From CAZWUW01 sp964636895 (GTDB lineage: Bacteria > Bacillota > Thermincolia > Thermincolales > CAZWUW01), in assembly GCA_964636895.1 (NCBI GenBank), contig CAZWUW010000057.1, forward strand, positions 1-19,928: a stretch of 19,928 bases of DNA, given 5' to 3'. A program made the position numbers and the translations under genes. The notes under the pieces are model-generated. The model was not told the DNA's origin and made no database searches. It saw only the letters and a list, made by a program, of their open reading frames with translations. Below, in pieces: positions 7,693 to 16,187 of the stretch; within the stretch, counting starts at the first letter, position 1, and each line of letters begins with the position of its first letter.

Positions 7693-8103
7693 ATGAACCG
7701 GCAGACCCTGGTGCTGGGAGTAATCGGTGCCGATGTGCACGCCATCGGTAACAAAATATTGGCCTATGCTTTGGAACAGGCGGGTTACCTGGTAATTAAC
7801 ATCGGGGTGATGGCTGCCCAGGAGGAGTATGTGGATGCTGCCATTGAGACCGGTGCCCAAGCCCTGCTTGTTTCATCTTTGTACGGACATGGTGAATTGG
7901 ATTGCCGGGGACTTCGGGAGAAATGCATGGAAGCAGGTCTCGGGGATATCCTGATGTATGTCGGAGGCAATTTGGTAGTTGGCAAACAGGATTGGCCGGT
8001 TGTGGCAAAGAAGTTTCTGGACATGGGTTTTGACCGGGCTTTTCCGCCCGGCACCTTGCCTGACGAGGTTATTGCCGCACTGCGGCAGGACTTGCAACCC
8101 TGA
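7693..8103 (+). CDS. glmS: Glutamate mutase (methylaspartate mutase) sigma subunit
   Basis: Small B12-binding subunit of glutamate mutase (EC 5.4.99.1), which rearranges L-glutamate to (2S,3S)-3-methylaspartate by a radical mechanism. The 136 residues form a Rossmann-like cobalamin domain with the motif D14-x-H16-x-x-G19, where His16 replaces dimethylbenzimidazole as the lower cobalt ligand. Further family marks are SSLYGHGE at 61-68 and YVGGNLVVGKQDW at 89-101. The length matches known GlmS proteins. AGGGGG lies 6 bp before the ATG. It is the first structural gene of the operon and its partner GlmE is two genes on. No cobalamin riboswitch fits in the 66-bp gap before it. Confidence 0.97.
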   Translation: MNRQTLVLGVIGADVHAIGNKILAYALEQAGYLVINIGVMAAQEEYVDAAIETGAQALLVSSLYGHGELDCRGLREKCMEAGLGDILMYVGGNLVVGKQDWPVVAKKFLDMGFDRAFPPGTLPDEVIAALRQDLQP

Positions 8104-8115
8104 TGGGGGATAGTT

Positions 8116-9504
8116 ATGGAAATTGCCTTATTGATTGATTTTGGCAGCACTTTTACTAAAGTTACCGCTGTGGACCTGGCAGCGGAAACTGTTTTGGCCA
8201 CTGCCCGGGCCTTTTCCACAGTGGAAACAGATATCATGGAGGGACTTCGGCAGGCGGTGGCGCTGCTGGAACAGCGGATGAATATTAGCGCCCCGCGTTA
8301 CCGGCATAAAATTGCCTGCAGCAGTGCCGCCGGCGGTCTGAAAATGATAGCGGTGGGCTTAGTGCCGGATTTGACGGCGGAAGCTGCTAAACGGGCGGCT
8401 TTGGGTGCCGGGGCCAGGGTACTGGGGGTATATTCGCACGAGTTAACCGCGGCCGAAATGGATCAAATAGCCTTACAAAAGCCGGATATCATCCTGTTGG
8501 CCGGCGGTACGGATGGCGGTAACCGGCAAGTTATCCTGCATAACGCCCGCCAATTGGCAGCGTCCGATATCCAGGCACCGGTAGTAATGGCCGGCAACAA
8601 AACTGTTGCCGATGAGGTGGCCGGCCTCCTGCAACAGGCGGGGAAGCCGGTAACCGTTACTGAGAATGTGATGCCTGAATTAAACAGCCTGAATGTGGAG
8701 CCTGCCCGCACAGTTATTCGGGATATTTTTCTGGACCGGATAGTGCTGGCCAAGGGTTTAAATAAAGCTGAAACGTATATTGACCGGGTGTTAATGCCTA
8801 CCCCGGCAGCAGTATTAGATGCCGCCCGCCTGCTGGCTGAAGGGGTGCCGGGGGAAGCGGGCTGGGGTGAACTGGTGGTTATTGATATCGGTGGCGCTAC
8901 CACCGATGTACATTCTATTGCGGCAGGCTATCCTACAGGCGCAGGGGTGGCATTAAAGGGCCTGCCGGAACCCTTGGCCAAACGTACGGTGGAGGGTGAC
9001 CTGGGGATGCGGTATAGCGCCGCAGCCCTTTATGAAGCCGCCGGGGACTATAAAATCAAACGAAACATCGGTGTGCCGGATGCCGATTTGTGGAGTTATG
9101 TCCATCTTTTGGCCCGGCACCCGGACAAAGTGCCGGCCAACGACACGGAACAGCGGATTGATACCGGTCTTGGCCGTACTGCTGCCGAATTAGCGATGGA
9201 ACGCCATGCCGGTGAAGTGGAAGTAGTTTATACCCCCTTTGGCGCGAGTTATGTCCAGTATGGCAAGGACCTAACCGCGGCCAGGTATCTTATTGGCACC
9301 GGCGGCGTAATTACAGATCATCCCGCTCCGGCCGGGATTTTGCGGGGCGCCCTTTTTGATCAGGACCGGCCGGCACTATTGAAACCCCGGCAGCCGGTGC
9401 TGATGGTGGATAAATTATATATTCTGGCCGCTATGGGTTTGCTGGCCGGGTTATATCCGGACAAGGCCCTGCGGATGATGAAAAAGTACCTGCAACAAAT
9501 TTAG
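8116..9504 (+). CDS. glmL: Glutamate mutase accessory protein GlmL (MutL), ASKHA ATPase
   Basis: Member of the actin/Hsp70/sugar-kinase ATPase fold, always found between glmS and glmE; its role is thought to be chaperone-like reactivation or protection of the B12 enzyme. The 462 residues show the phosphate-1 motif LIDFGSTFTK (6-15), the LLAGGTDGG strand-loop (127-135) and the phosphate-2 motif VVIDIGGATTDVHSI (254-268), with a C-terminal LIGTGGVIT at 392-400 that fits the adenosine motif. It starts 12 bp after the glmS stop with GGGGGA before the ATG. Gene order glmS-glmL-glmE matches the classical clostridial arrangement. It should not be confused with DNA mismatch-repair MutL. Confidence 0.95.
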   Translation: MEIALLIDFGSTFTKVTAVDLAAETVLATARAFSTVETDIMEGLRQAVALLEQRMNISAPRYRHKIACSSAAGGLKMIAVGLVPDLTAEAAKRAALGAGARVLGVYSHELTAAEMDQIALQKPDIILLAGGTDGGNRQVILHNARQLAASDIQAPVVMAGNKTVADEVAGLLQQAGKPVTVTENVMPELNSLNVEPARTVIRDIFLDRIVLAKGLNKAETYIDRVLMPTPAAVLDAARLLAEGVPGEAGWGELVVIDIGGATTDVHSIAAGYPTGAGVALKGLPEPLAKRTVEGDLGMRYSAAALYEAAGDYKIKRNIGVPDADLWSYVHLLARHPDKVPANDTEQRIDTGLGRTAAELAMERHAGEVEVVYTPFGASYVQYGKDLTAARYLIGTGGVITDHPAPAGILRGALFDQDRPALLKPRQPVLMVDKLYILAAMGLLAGLYPDKALRMMKKYLQQI

Positions 9505-9515
9505 GAGGGTTGTTC

Positions 9516-10988
9516 TTGGTATTTGGCATTGGTTCGGAAATTAGCAACCAAAAAATAGAAACCGGTCTTTTTCTTAAAAAAAGAGATGAAGTTCTGGCCG
9601 GCTGGGCCACCGGCCGGGATCTTGACCTGGATGAGGCGGTTGCTTATCAGGCAAGTATTCCGCCGGAACGGAATTTTGCCCTCCGGCTGGCCCGGGCCGC
9701 CGCAGAAGGGATTACCCTAGCGCAGCCCAGGGCGGGGGTGGCGTTAGTTGAAGATTTAATTGAACTGCTGACATACCTGGAGGATGAAGGTGCAGCAGAC
9801 CTGCTGCCGACTACGATAGACAGTTATACCAGACTGAACCGCTATACTGAGGCCCAAAAGGGGATCGAAGAAAGCCGGGTGCAGGGCCGTTCCTTGTTAA
9901 ATGGATTTCCGGCTGTCAACCACGGGGTAGCCGCTTGCCGGCAGGTGACGGAGGCTGTCGGACTGCCTATCCAGGTCCGGCATGGCACACCAGATGCCCG
10001 GCTGCTGGCGGAAATCAGCCTGGCCGGGGGCTTTACCGCTTTTGAAGGCGGGGGTATTTCTTACAATATTCCTTATGCCAAAGACGTGCCACTGGCCCGG
10101 AGCATCGCCGACTGGCAGTATGTGGACCGATTAACGGGTTATTATGAAGAAAAAGGGCTGCCTGTCAACCGGGAACCTTTCGGGCCGCTGACCGGTACAC
10201 TGGTACCACCCTGTATATCACACAGCATCGGCATTATTGAGGCGGTGTTGGCAGCCGAACAAGGAGTTAAAAGCCTGACTCTGGGTTACGGGCAGGGCGG
10301 CAACCTGCTGCAGGATGTTGCCGCCCTGAAAAGCTTGCCGGTGTTGGCGGCAGAATACCTGACCAAACTTGGTTACAGCGGTATTCAGTTAACCACTGTT
10401 TTTCATCAGTGGATGGGCGGGTTTCCTCAGGATGAGGCCAAGGCTTACGGTGTTATTGCTTGGGGTGCGGCCGCAGCAGCCCTGGCCAAAGCCACTAAGG
10501 TAATTGTCAAAACACCTCACGAGGCATTAGGCATTCCAACCAAAGAGGCTAATGCCGCCGGACTTAGGGCCACCAAACAAGTGCTCAATATGCTGCGGGA
10601 CCAGGCGCTGCCGGAAACCAAAGAGGTCAATCGGGAAATGGAAGTCATCGCTCTGGAGACCAGGTCTATTTTGGACAGGGCCTTGGAACTGGGTAATGGA
10701 GATATAGCCATAGGGGCAGTACGGGCCTTTGAGGCCGGCACCCTGGACGTGCCCTTTGCCCCCAGCCGGTTCAATGCCGGCCGGCTGCTGCCGGCCCGGG
10801 ATAATGGCGGTGCGGTGCGGCTGCTGGATTTTGGCAACCTGCCTTTTCCGAAACTGATTATTGATTATCACCGTGAGCAGATTGCCGCCCGCGGGCGGGC
10901 AGAGCAGCGGGAACCGGGTTTTCAGATGGTCATTGACGATATTTATGCCATCAGCAAAGGAATGCTGGTTGGCCGGCCGAGGCGATAG
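9516..10988 (+). CDS. glmE: Glutamate mutase (methylaspartate mutase) epsilon subunit
   Basis: Catalytic TIM-barrel subunit that binds glutamate and, with GlmS, holds adenosylcobalamin between the subunits. Substrate residues of the Clostridium cochlearium/tetanomorphum enzyme (Arg66, Arg100, Arg149, Glu171, Tyr177, Tyr181) align here at a constant offset: R72 in QPRAG, R106 in YTRLNR, R155 in RHGTPD, E177 and Y183/Y187 in EGGGISYNIPYAK. The full arginine claw is therefore intact. I start at TTG 9516, 6 bp after GGAGGG; a TTG at 9510 abuts the ribosome binding site and is less likely. That gives 490 residues, close to known GlmE. The gap to glmL is 11 bp and mal follows after 2 bp. Confidence 0.96.
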   Translation: MVFGIGSEISNQKIETGLFLKKRDEVLAGWATGRDLDLDEAVAYQASIPPERNFALRLARAAAEGITLAQPRAGVALVEDLIELLTYLEDEGAADLLPTTIDSYTRLNRYTEAQKGIEESRVQGRSLLNGFPAVNHGVAACRQVTEAVGLPIQVRHGTPDARLLAEISLAGGFTAFEGGGISYNIPYAKDVPLARSIADWQYVDRLTGYYEEKGLPVNREPFGPLTGTLVPPCISHSIGIIEAVLAAEQGVKSLTLGYGQGGNLLQDVAALKSLPVLAAEYLTKLGYSGIQLTTVFHQWMGGFPQDEAKAYGVIAWGAAAAALAKATKVIVKTPHEALGIPTKEANAAGLRATKQVLNMLRDQALPETKEVNREMEVIALETRSILDRALELGNGDIAIGAVRAFEAGTLDVPFAPSRFNAGRLLPARDNGGAVRLLDFGNLPFPKLIIDYHREQIAARGRAEQREPGFQMVIDDIYAISKGMLVGRPRR

Positions 10989-10990
10989 AG

Positions 10991-12238
10991 ATGAAAATTA
11001 TTGACGTTATAGTTTCTGACGGCGTTACCGGTTTTTATTTTGATGACCAAAAAGCCATCAAAGCCGGTGCTGCCGCTGACGGCTTTGCGCTGCGGGGTAC
11101 TCCGCAGACGCCGGGTTTCACGGCGGTCCGGCAGCGGGGTGAAGCCATCTCGGTGATGCTGGTTTTAGATGACGGCCAAATAGCGTACGGTGACTGTGCG
11201 GCGGTGCAATATTCCGGTGCCGGTGGCCGGGACCCGCTGTTTCTGGCCGGGGATTTTGTTCCGCTGCTGGAACGGGAAGTCGTGCCGCGGCTAAAAGGGC
11301 GTGTTCTGCAAGCTTTTCGCCCGCTGGCGGAGGAGTTTGATATTTTACGCCGGCCGGACGGCAGCCGGCTGCATACCGCTATCCGCTACGGTGTTACCCA
11401 GGCCTTGCTGGATGCGGTGGCCAGGTCCCGCCGGCTGACCATGGCCGAGGTATTGGCGGAAGAATACAATACTGTCTTGACTGACCGGCCAATACCGATT
11501 TTTGTGCAGACCGGGGATGACCGTTACATCAATGCCGACAAAGCCATCCTAAAACGGGCGCAGGTATTGCCCCACGGTTTGATCAACAATGTGGAAACAA
11601 AACTTGGCCGGCACGGTGAACTGCTGGCCGCCTATGTTACCTGGCTCAGGGAACGGGTACGGGAACTGGGTGAACCAGGGTATGCGCCTGTTTTACATAT
11701 AGACGTTTATGGCACCATCGGTCAGGCCTTCAATGATGACCCCGGGCGCATGGCTGATTACCTGGCGGCTCTGGGCCAGGCGGCCGAGCCGTTACGGCTG
11801 CGGATTGAAGGGCCGGTGGATGCGGGCAATAGACCCGGCCAGATTGAGGCTTTGCTGCAGCTACGCCGGCTGCTGCAGCAAAAAGGGGTGCCGGTAGAAA
11901 TTGTGGCTGATGAATGGTGCAACACCTGGGAAGATATTAAGGAATTTGTGGATGCGGCAGCAGCGGATATGGTGCAGATAAAGACGCCGGACCTGGGCGG
12001 CATTAATAATACCGTCACTGCTGTGCTTTATGCTAAAAGCAAAGGGGTTGGCGCTTACCTGGGCGGCACCTGTAATGAGACTGACCGTTCCGCGCAGGTA
12101 TGTGTGCATATCGCGCTGGCTGCCGGGCCGGACCAAATGCTGGCCAAGCCCGGCATGGGTGTGGATGAGGCGTATATGGTAGTAGCTAATGAGATGAGCA
12201 GAACCTTAGCATTGCTAAAAAGAAAGGGATACCAATGA
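10991..12238 (+). CDS. mal: 3-methylaspartate ammonia-lyase
   Basis: Enolase-superfamily enzyme (EC 4.3.1.2) that eliminates ammonia from 3-methylaspartate to give mesaconate, the step after glutamate mutase. The 415 residues match the family length. The metal ligands fall at D238 (HIDVYG), E273 (RIEGP) and D307 (VADEW), the catalytic base K331 sits in QIKTPDLGGINN, and H195 (LPHGLINNVETK) is the second acid/base. These are the same, or within one residue, as in the Citrobacter and Clostridium enzymes, so it should be active. It starts 2 bp after the glmE stop, and its own stop overlaps the next ATG. With glmSLE it completes glutamate to mesaconate. Confidence 0.97.
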   Translation: MKIIDVIVSDGVTGFYFDDQKAIKAGAAADGFALRGTPQTPGFTAVRQRGEAISVMLVLDDGQIAYGDCAAVQYSGAGGRDPLFLAGDFVPLLEREVVPRLKGRVLQAFRPLAEEFDILRRPDGSRLHTAIRYGVTQALLDAVARSRRLTMAEVLAEEYNTVLTDRPIPIFVQTGDDRYINADKAILKRAQVLPHGLINNVETKLGRHGELLAAYVTWLRERVRELGEPGYAPVLHIDVYGTIGQAFNDDPGRMADYLAALGQAAEPLRLRIEGPVDAGNRPGQIEALLQLRRLLQQKGVPVEIVADEWCNTWEDIKEFVDAAAADMVQIKTPDLGGINNTVTAVLYAKSKGVGAYLGGTCNETDRSAQVCVHIALAAGPDQMLAKPGMGVDEAYMVVANEMSRTLALLKRKGYQ

Positions 12239-13212
12239 AGAAAGTAGGACTTACCACTACTGTCCCGGCAGAGGTAATTTATGCCGCCGGCTGGACGCCG
12301 GTCGATCTGAATAATGTTTTTATTACCCATGACAATCCGCAGAGTCTGGTGGAAGAAGCCGAACTGGCCGGCTACCCGCGCAACCTCTGCGCCTGGATTA
12401 AAGGCATTTACACTACAGTTATCAACAATGAAGAGATCGGGCGGGTGGTGGCGGTCACCCAGGGTGACTGCAGCAATACTCATGCCCTGATGGAAACTTT
12501 ACACTTGCATGGGGTGGAACTTATCCCTTTTGCATTTCCTTTTGACCGCGACCGGGATATGCTGCAGCTGCAGATTGAGAAAATGATGACCGCCTTCGGG
12601 GTAGCCTGGCCGGAGGTTAACCGGTGGAAGGAAAGGCTGGACGGGGTGCGCCGCCTGGTGCACAAAATTGACGAATTGACCTGGCAGGAAAACAAAATCG
12701 GCGGGTTTGAAAATCACCTTTTTCAGGTATCATGCAGTGATTTTAACGGCGATCCGGATAAATTTGCCCGGGAAGCGGCGGATTTTCTGGCCGGACTGGA
12801 TGCCAGGCCGAAAATTGAGGCCCCTGTCCGTTTGGGCTACATCGGCGTACCGCCCATCATGACCGACCTGTACACTTATCTGGAATCCCGTGGGGCCAGG
12901 GTAGTATTTAACGAAATCCAGCGGCAATTCAGCATGCCTTACGAAACCGAAGATATTGTAGACCAATATCTCTTATATACATATCCCTACGACATTTTCC
13001 GGCGGCTGCAGGATGTGGAGAAAGAGGTGGCCCGCCGCCGGCTGGACGGCCTTATCCATTATGCCCAGAGTTTTTGTTACCGGCAAATCCAGGACCTGAT
13101 TATCCGGGAAAAGATTAAAGTGCCGGTGCTCACGCTGGAAGGGGATAAGCCGCTGCGCCTGGACGCCCGGACCAAAATGAGAATCGATGCTTTTGTGGAA
13201 ATGTTGAGGTGA
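12235..13212 (+). CDS. 2-hydroxyacyl-CoA dehydratase / benzoyl-CoA reductase-like Fe-S subunit (short)
   Basis: Homologue of the D component of 2-hydroxyacyl-CoA dehydratases (HgdA/HgdB, FldB/FldC) and benzoyl-CoA reductase BcrB/BcrC, which carry [4Fe-4S] clusters and use a high-energy electron from an ATPase activase. Cys52 (NLCAW), Cys79 (TQGDCSNT) and Cys281 (SFCYRQ) occupy the three conserved cluster-ligand positions; Cys167 is extra. At 325 residues it is shorter than typical subunits (about 370-440) and no second subunit is encoded, whereas the characterised enzymes are heterodimers. It resembles the YjiM-type stand-alone proteins of unknown substrate. The ATG overlaps the mal stop and its end overlaps or abuts the activase start, so the pair is tied to the mesaconate genes. 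The substrate is unknown; a CoA ester derived from mesaconate or glutamate is a guess. Confidence 0.85.
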   Translation: MKKVGLTTTVPAEVIYAAGWTPVDLNNVFITHDNPQSLVEEAELAGYPRNLCAWIKGIYTTVINNEEIGRVVAVTQGDCSNTHALMETLHLHGVELIPFAFPFDRDRDMLQLQIEKMMTAFGVAWPEVNRWKERLDGVRRLVHKIDELTWQENKIGGFENHLFQVSCSDFNGDPDKFAREAADFLAGLDARPKIEAPVRLGYIGVPPIMTDLYTYLESRGARVVFNEIQRQFSMPYETEDIVDQYLLYTYPYDIFRRLQDVEKEVARRRLDGLIHYAQSFCYRQIQDLIIREKIKVPVLTLEGDKPLRLDARTKMRIDAFVEMLR

Positions 13213-13217
13213 AGGTC

Positions 13218-13982
13218 TTGTACATGGGAATTGACCTGGGCAGCCGGCAGGTAAAAGTTGTCACGGTTGACGGGGGGCAGATATCGGCCCTTAATAGTTA
13301 TGATACTATCGCTTTTTACAAAGAATATGCACAAAGGCAAAATGACCGGCTGCGGGTGGATTTTCAGCGGCTGGGCCTGGCGCAGGCGGCGGAAGCACCC
13401 GTTTCCACCGGTTATGGACGTAATGCCGTGGCCTTGCTAGGCGGGCAAGAAATCCCGGAAATTAAGGCTCATACCTTAGGTGCCGTCTGGCAGACCGGTC
13501 TCCGCGACTTTACATTGCTGGATCTGGGCGGGCAGGATAGCAAGGTCGCGCTGGTGCGGGGCGGCCGGCTGACGGATTTTCAGACCAATGACCGGTGTGC
13601 CGCCAGTTCCGGCCGTTACCTGGAAAACATGGCCGCTGTGCTCGGCATCAGCCTGGAAGAATTGAGCGGGTATAGCCATGACCCGGTAGACCTGAACTCT
13701 ACCTGCGCAATATTTGGTGAATCAGAATTGATCGGCAAAATAATAGAAGGGGTGCCGGTGGACAGGCTGGCGGCCGGGGTGAACTATACCATTTTTAAGC
13801 GCATTCGGCCCTTGCTGCGTCAATTGGCCAGTGATACCGTTGTATTTACCGGCGGGGTGGCCCATAATCAGGCGCTGCGCCAAATTCTGGCCCGGGAGAC
13901 CGGTATGGAAGTAATCGTCCCCGCCCATCCGCAATACAATGGGGCCATCGGCTGTTGTGTACACGGAGGAGGCTTGTTATGA
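13218..13982 (+). CDS. 2-hydroxyacyl-CoA dehydratase activase (HgdC/YjiL-like ATPase)
   Basis: ASKHA-fold ATPase that, as a homodimer with a bridging [4Fe-4S] cluster, fires electrons into the dehydratase encoded just upstream. Seen: phosphate-1 MGIDLGSRQVKVV, phosphate-2 LLDLGGQDSKVAL, two cluster cysteines in NDRCAASSGRYLENMA and NSTCAIFGESELIGK (residues 127 and 163 from the TTG at 13218), and adenosine motif VVFTGGVAHN. The first cysteine segment reads CAASSGR where most relatives have CAAGTGR. Three starts are possible: GTG 13209 (weak site), TTG 13218 (AGGTGA 5 bp upstream, preferred) and ATG 13224. Its stop overlaps the next ATG. Activity as an activase is well supported; the partner is inferred from adjacency. 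Confidence 0.9.
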   Translation: MYMGIDLGSRQVKVVTVDGGQISALNSYDTIAFYKEYAQRQNDRLRVDFQRLGLAQAAEAPVSTGYGRNAVALLGGQEIPEIKAHTLGAVWQTGLRDFTLLDLGGQDSKVALVRGGRLTDFQTNDRCAASSGRYLENMAAVLGISLEELSGYSHDPVDLNSTCAIFGESELIGKIIEGVPVDRLAAGVNYTIFKRIRPLLRQLASDTVVFTGGVAHNQALRQILARETGMEVIVPAHPQYNGAIGCCVHGGGLL

Positions 13983-14764
13983 GACTGACCATATTGGGCT
14001 GCTGGGCGCCTTACCCGCGGGCCGGCGGCGCCTGTTCCGGGTATTTGCTGCAGGCTGGGGATGCCAATATACTCATAGAATGCGGCAACGGTGTGGTATC
14101 AGTCCTGCAAAAACATTTGGATTTCCGGCAATTGGACGCGGTAATCATCAGTCATTTACATCCCGACCATTACCTGGACCTGTACTCACTGCGCCATGCC
14201 ATTGCAGGCAGTATAAGGGACGGGTCCCGCCGGGAAAAACTGGACTTATATTTACCCTGCCAGCCGGAAGAGGCTTTTCAACCATTATTAAAACATACTG
14301 ATGCCTTTAATATCATAAACATCAAAGACCTGCCCATTACCAACCGGCACGGGTTTTCCGGCGAATTGCGGGCGGTGCAGGTGGGGCCGCTGAAAATAAC
14401 GATGGCCAGGGTGCATCATCCGTTACCGACTTATTCCGTGGCTGTGGAAAGTGCAGTGCGTTTTGTGTATTCCGCCGATACCAAGTTTTTTACGGGTCTG
14501 GTGGAATGGGTGCGGGGTGCCGACCTGTTGCTTTGTGAAGCCAGTGTTCAGGAGTCGGAGCAGGATTACACCGCCGTAGGACACCTGACTGCCCGGGAGG
14601 CCGGGGAACTGGCGGCCCGGGCCGGAGTGAGAAAACTGGTCATTACTCACTTCTGGCCGGCATATGATTTAACCGTGACCGCCCGCGAGGCGGTGGCCGG
14701 TTTTGGCCGGCGGGTTATTGTGGCCCGGGAGGGGAAAACCTACGCTGTCGGCCGGTTAACGTAA
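13979..14764 (+). CDS. MBL-fold metallohydrolase (RNase Z-like subfamily)
   Basis: Metallo-beta-lactamase-fold hydrolase of 261 residues. The metal motif HLHPDH (59-64, the H-x-H-x-D-H signature) follows LDAVIIS; downstream ligands are probably the D of YSADTKF and the H of VITHFWPAYD. The N-terminus (MRLTILGCWAPYPRAGGACSGYLL) resembles RNase Z/arylsulfatase-type MBL proteins rather than glyoxalases. The ATG at 13979 overlaps the activase stop and has GGAGGA 8 bp upstream. Placement inside a CoA-ester or amino-acid degradation operon suggests a small-molecule esterase, thioesterase or lactonase rather than RNA processing, but this is inference. No signal peptide is seen, so it should be cytoplasmic. 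Confidence 0.82.
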   Translation: MRLTILGCWAPYPRAGGACSGYLLQAGDANILIECGNGVVSVLQKHLDFRQLDAVIISHLHPDHYLDLYSLRHAIAGSIRDGSRREKLDLYLPCQPEEAFQPLLKHTDAFNIINIKDLPITNRHGFSGELRAVQVGPLKITMARVHHPLPTYSVAVESAVRFVYSADTKFFTGLVEWVRGADLLLCEASVQESEQDYTAVGHLTAREAGELAARAGVRKLVITHFWPAYDLTVTAREAVAGFGRRVIVAREGKTYAVGRLT

Positions 14765-14826
14765 ATTACCGGCAAAGGGGCCGGCGCCGGTGCCGGTGCT
14801 AACTTGACAAAAGAGGTGTCTTGAAT

Positions 14827-16185
14827 TTGGATGAGATTCGCGTGCTTTCGCCAACCGCTATCCTGGGCTACGGTTTTCCGTCGGCTTCCTTTCAGGCTGG
14901 GCTGGACCGGAACCCGCATGTGATCGGGGTGGATGCCGGGTCCATTGACCCCGGTCCTTATTACCTGGGTGCCGGGGTATCTTTTACTGACCGGCAGGCG
15001 GTAAAAAGAGATCTGGCGCTGATGCTGAAGGCTGGCCGGGAAAGGCAGATTCCTGTTATTATCGGTTCCGCCGGCGGCTCCGGGGCTGAGCCGCATTTGC
15101 AGTGGTGCCTGCAAATTGTCCGGGAAGCAGCCGCCGAGGCCGGCCTGCATTTTAAAATGGCCGTCATACACGGTGAATTGGACAAAGAATTTTTGCTGCA
15201 GAAACTGGCTGAGGAAGAAATCAAAATCCTGCCGCCGGGCCAACCTGTTACTATTGAGGATATCCGGGAAAGTACCCATATTGTCGGCCAAATGGGGATT
15301 GAACCTTTTATTAAGGCCCTGGAAGCCGGGGCTGAGGTGGTAGTAGCCGGGCGGGCCTATGACCCGGCGGTTTTTGCCGCTTATCCGATAATGCGGGGGT
15401 ATGACCCCGGACTCGCCCTGCATATGGGCAAGATTCTGGAATGTGCATCCATCGCGGCTGTGCCCGGCAGCGGCAGTGACTGTATGCTGGGCTATTTGCG
15501 GGCCGACCATTTTCTGCTGGAGCCCCTTAACCCGGAGCGCAAGTGCACGGTTACTTCGGTGGCTGCCCATACTTTGTATGAAAAGAGCAACCCTTACATT
15601 TTACCGGGTCCGGGCAGTATTATCGACTTGACGGCGGCGAAGTTTGAGCAATATAATGATAACATGGTAAAAGTTTCCGGCAGCCAGCTGTCACCTTGTC
15701 CTGTTTATACTATCAAGCTTGAGGGGGCGCGGCGCACCGGCTACCGTACGGTTTCCATTGCCGGGGCGCGGGACCCGGTGTTTATCCGGCAACTGGATAA
15801 CATTATTGCCGGTGTGACGGAACGGGTACAGAGCAATTTTGTCGATGTGCCGGCTGCAGATTACCGGCTGATGTTCCACGTTTACGGGAAAAACGGGGTT
15901 ATGGGCAGTCTGGAGCCGCAGCGGGAAATCACTTCCCATGAGTTATGCGTAGTAATCGAGGCGGTGGCCCAAACTCAGGAACTGGCCAATACTATTTGCA
16001 GCTTTGCCAGGTCTACCATGCTGCACTATGGTTATCCCGGACGGCTGGCTACGGCGGGCAACCTGGCCTTTCCCTATTCACCTTCGGATTTTAAAGCCGG
16101 GGAAGTATATAGTTTCTGTGTGCACCACCTTATTGCCGTAGAGGATCCGACAGCGCTGTTTCCCATGGAAATTGAGGAGTTGTAG
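14827..16185 (+). CDS. AtuA-family (DUF1446) protein
   Basis: Member of the family named after Pseudomonas AtuA (acyclic terpene utilisation), whose biochemical role is not established. About 452 residues. Visible marks are an N-terminal GYGFPSASFQAG, a glycine-rich IGSAGGSGAEPH (about 79-90), AGRAYDPAVFAAYP (about 174-187), a Cys-rich GSGSDCMLGYLRADHF and a C-terminal half ending near SFCVHHLIAVEDP. I see no membrane segment or signal peptide. GAGGTG at 14813-14818 is 8 bp before TTG 14827 and only 2 bp before TTG 14821, so I prefer 14827. It lies 62 bp after the MBL gene and 2 bp before a DUF4387 gene, its usual companion. The direct association with glutamate mutase and mal suggests work on mesaconate or a derived CoA ester, as inference. 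Confidence 0.82.
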   Translation: MDEIRVLSPTAILGYGFPSASFQAGLDRNPHVIGVDAGSIDPGPYYLGAGVSFTDRQAVKRDLALMLKAGRERQIPVIIGSAGGSGAEPHLQWCLQIVREAAAEAGLHFKMAVIHGELDKEFLLQKLAEEEIKILPPGQPVTIEDIRESTHIVGQMGIEPFIKALEAGAEVVVAGRAYDPAVFAAYPIMRGYDPGLALHMGKILECASIAAVPGSGSDCMLGYLRADHFLLEPLNPERKCTVTSVAAHTLYEKSNPYILPGPGSIIDLTAAKFEQYNDNMVKVSGSQLSPCPVYTIKLEGARRTGYRTVSIAGARDPVFIRQLDNIIAGVTERVQSNFVDVPAADYRLMFHVYGKNGVMGSLEPQREITSHELCVVIEAVAQTQELANTICSFARSTMLHYGYPGRLATAGNLAFPYSPSDFKAGEVYSFCVHHLIAVEDPTALFPMEIEEL

Positions 16186-16187
16186 AG

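Noticed and set aside
14768..14797. GC-rich inverted repeat ACCGGCA/TGCCGGT between the MBL and AtuA genes, considered as a terminator
   Set aside because: There is no T-run after it and the loop is 16 nt; the sequence is a GCCGGT-rich tract that arises easily here. At most a weak mRNA structure.
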